A DNA stretch of 6,577 nucleotides from Lachnospiraceae bacterium UBA1753 (GTDB lineage Bacteria; Bacillota; Clostridia; Lachnospirales; Lachnospiraceae), in assembly GCA_002317595.1 (NCBI GenBank), contig DCHL01000018.1:19779-26355 (forward strand). Reading direction: 5' to 3'. The notes below the pieces were generated by a model. It was not told where the DNA came from. It was given only the letters and a program-made list of their open reading frames with translations, and searched no databases. Shown in pieces: positions 6,267 to 6,577 of this stretch; the first letter of the stretch is position 1; every line of letters begins with the position of its first letter. Made by a program: the position numbers and the translations under genes.

Positions 6267-6406
6267 GTTATGTAAACCTCTTGTGTTCTTTGCAGACTTA
6301 TGACATTTTGTTATGTCAACTTCTTAAGCTTTGTTATGCAAATTTTGATATTTTGTTATGTCAACCAGCCCGGTATGTCACGCCGGTATTTTGGAGTTAT
6401 GTAAAC
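6267..6406 (-). repeat. Phased 11-bp direct repeats, GTTKACATAAC, in the leader of the first gene
   Basis: Read on the minus strand, GTTKACATAAC or a near match occurs at 6396-6406 (GTTTACATAAC), 6355-6365 (GTTGACATAAC), 6333-6343 (ATTTGCATAAC), 6310-6320 (GTTGACATAAC) and 6267-6277 (GTTTACATAAC). A weaker copy, GTGACATACC, is at 6372-6381. Spacing is 22, 23, 41 and 43 bases, so copies fall at one or two steps of about 21-23 bp, on one face of the helix. The last copy lies between the ribosome site and the start codon of the cysteine-cluster gene. The pattern suggests an operator array for a cooperatively binding regulator. The TTGACA within two copies resembles a -35 box, but I see no good -10 at the right distance. 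Confidence 0.7.
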
Positions 6407-6407
6407 T

Positions 6408-6448
6408 AAAGTGGTATAAAACCTCAACAATATCACTTTTACCACTTT
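6408..6448. terminator. Hairpin in the leader region, possible weak terminator
   Basis: AAAGTGGTA (6408-6416) and TACCACTTT (6440-6448) form a perfect 9-bp stem around a 23-base loop, extendable by a few A-T pairs with one bulge. On the minus strand the stem is followed by AGTTTACAT, only a weak T-run. It lies just after the stop of the possible gene at the right edge and could end that transcript, but the weak T-run keeps confidence low. Confidence 0.3.
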
Positions 6449-6454
6449 TATCAA
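6427..6454 (-). promoter_or_regulatory. Candidate sigma-A promoter for the eight-gene run
   Basis: On the minus strand TTGATA (6454-6449) is followed after 16 bases by TATTGT (6432-6427), preceded by TG one base upstream (extended -10). Transcription would begin near 6420, about 155 bases before the first start codon, and would place the 11-bp repeats in the untranslated leader. It overlaps the hairpin at 6408-6448, so the two readings compete. Confidence 0.35.
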
Positions 6455-6460
6455 TTTCAC

Positions 6461-6577
6461 TTATTCTAACACATCTACATTCCAAAAACAAAAGCAACGG
6501 AAGGGATTAGTTTCTGCTTCCTCCGTTGCCCTCTCGGCGACACAGGTAACTTTTATGCAACGGAAGGGATTAGTTTC
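6461..6577 (-). CDS. Possible C-terminal end of a repeat-containing protein, cut by the window edge
   Basis: The minus strand is open from the right edge to a TAA at 6461-6463, 38 codons. The translation contains ETNPFRC twice, 21 residues apart, matching the 63-bp DNA period exactly in frame, and ends FCFWNVDVLE. No family is recognised. An open frame this short is easily due to chance, and the same DNA forms a hairpin, so it may instead be a non-coding repeat element. The sequence to the right of the window is needed to decide. Confidence 0.25.
   Translation of the reverse strand, partial: ETNPFRCIKVTCVAERATEEAETNPFRCFCFWNVDVLE
6494..6577. repeat. Exact 21-bp direct repeat with 63-bp period, with an internal hairpin
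   Basis: A 21-base sequence beginning GCAACGGAAGGG and ending ATTAGTTTC occurs at 6494-6514 and again, identically, at 6557-6577, where the window stops. After the first copy, TCCGTTGC (6522-6529) is the inverted complement of its first eight bases, so 6494-6529 can fold into a stem-loop. The second copy may have the same partner beyond the edge. Only the 21-mer, not the whole 63-bp unit, is conserved between copies. Confidence 0.85.

Overview
The window looks like a chromosomal segment of a Gram-positive Clostridia bacterium, most likely Lachnospiraceae. The evidence is the conserved Firmicutes order cysS – mrnC – rlmB – sigma factor, the strong AGGAGG-type ribosome binding sites, and the moderate GC content. 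This placement is inferred from gene content and style, not from a database match.

Layout. Positions 1-513 hold no convincing gene but carry a striking array of inverted-repeat units built from the half-site ATTMCACC (M = A or C). From 514 to 6265 eight genes lie head to tail on the minus strand. In transcription order they are: a CxxCxxCC (YkgJ-type) cysteine-cluster protein, a Nudix hydrolase, a small NfeD-type OB-fold protein, IspF, CysS, MrnC (mini-ribonuclease III), RlmB and a SigH-like sigma factor. Gaps are 26 to 56 bases or there is overlap (ykgJ/nudix 8 bases, cysS/mrnC 16 bases), so at least partial co-transcription is likely. Positions 6266-6460 are a regulatory-looking leader with a candidate promoter and a second, unrelated array of 11-bp direct repeats spaced at about two helical turns. 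The right edge (6461-6577) carries a 21-bp exact repeat with a 63-bp period. It lies in a possible gene end running off the window.

How the genes fit together. The core is translation and RNA housekeeping: cysteine charging of tRNA, 23S rRNA maturation, and 23S rRNA 2'-O-methylation. These sit next to an isoprenoid (MEP pathway) gene and a sigma factor. The upstream genes (Nudix, CxxCxxCC, NfeD-like) have no evident pathway link to the core.

Unusual points. (1) The Nudix box is split by about 75 residues of in-frame tandem repeats. (2) IspF has a roughly 30-residue cysteine-rich tail. (3) The two intergenic arrays, left and right, have regular geometry and no match I can name. The left array is the strongest candidate for something undescribed.
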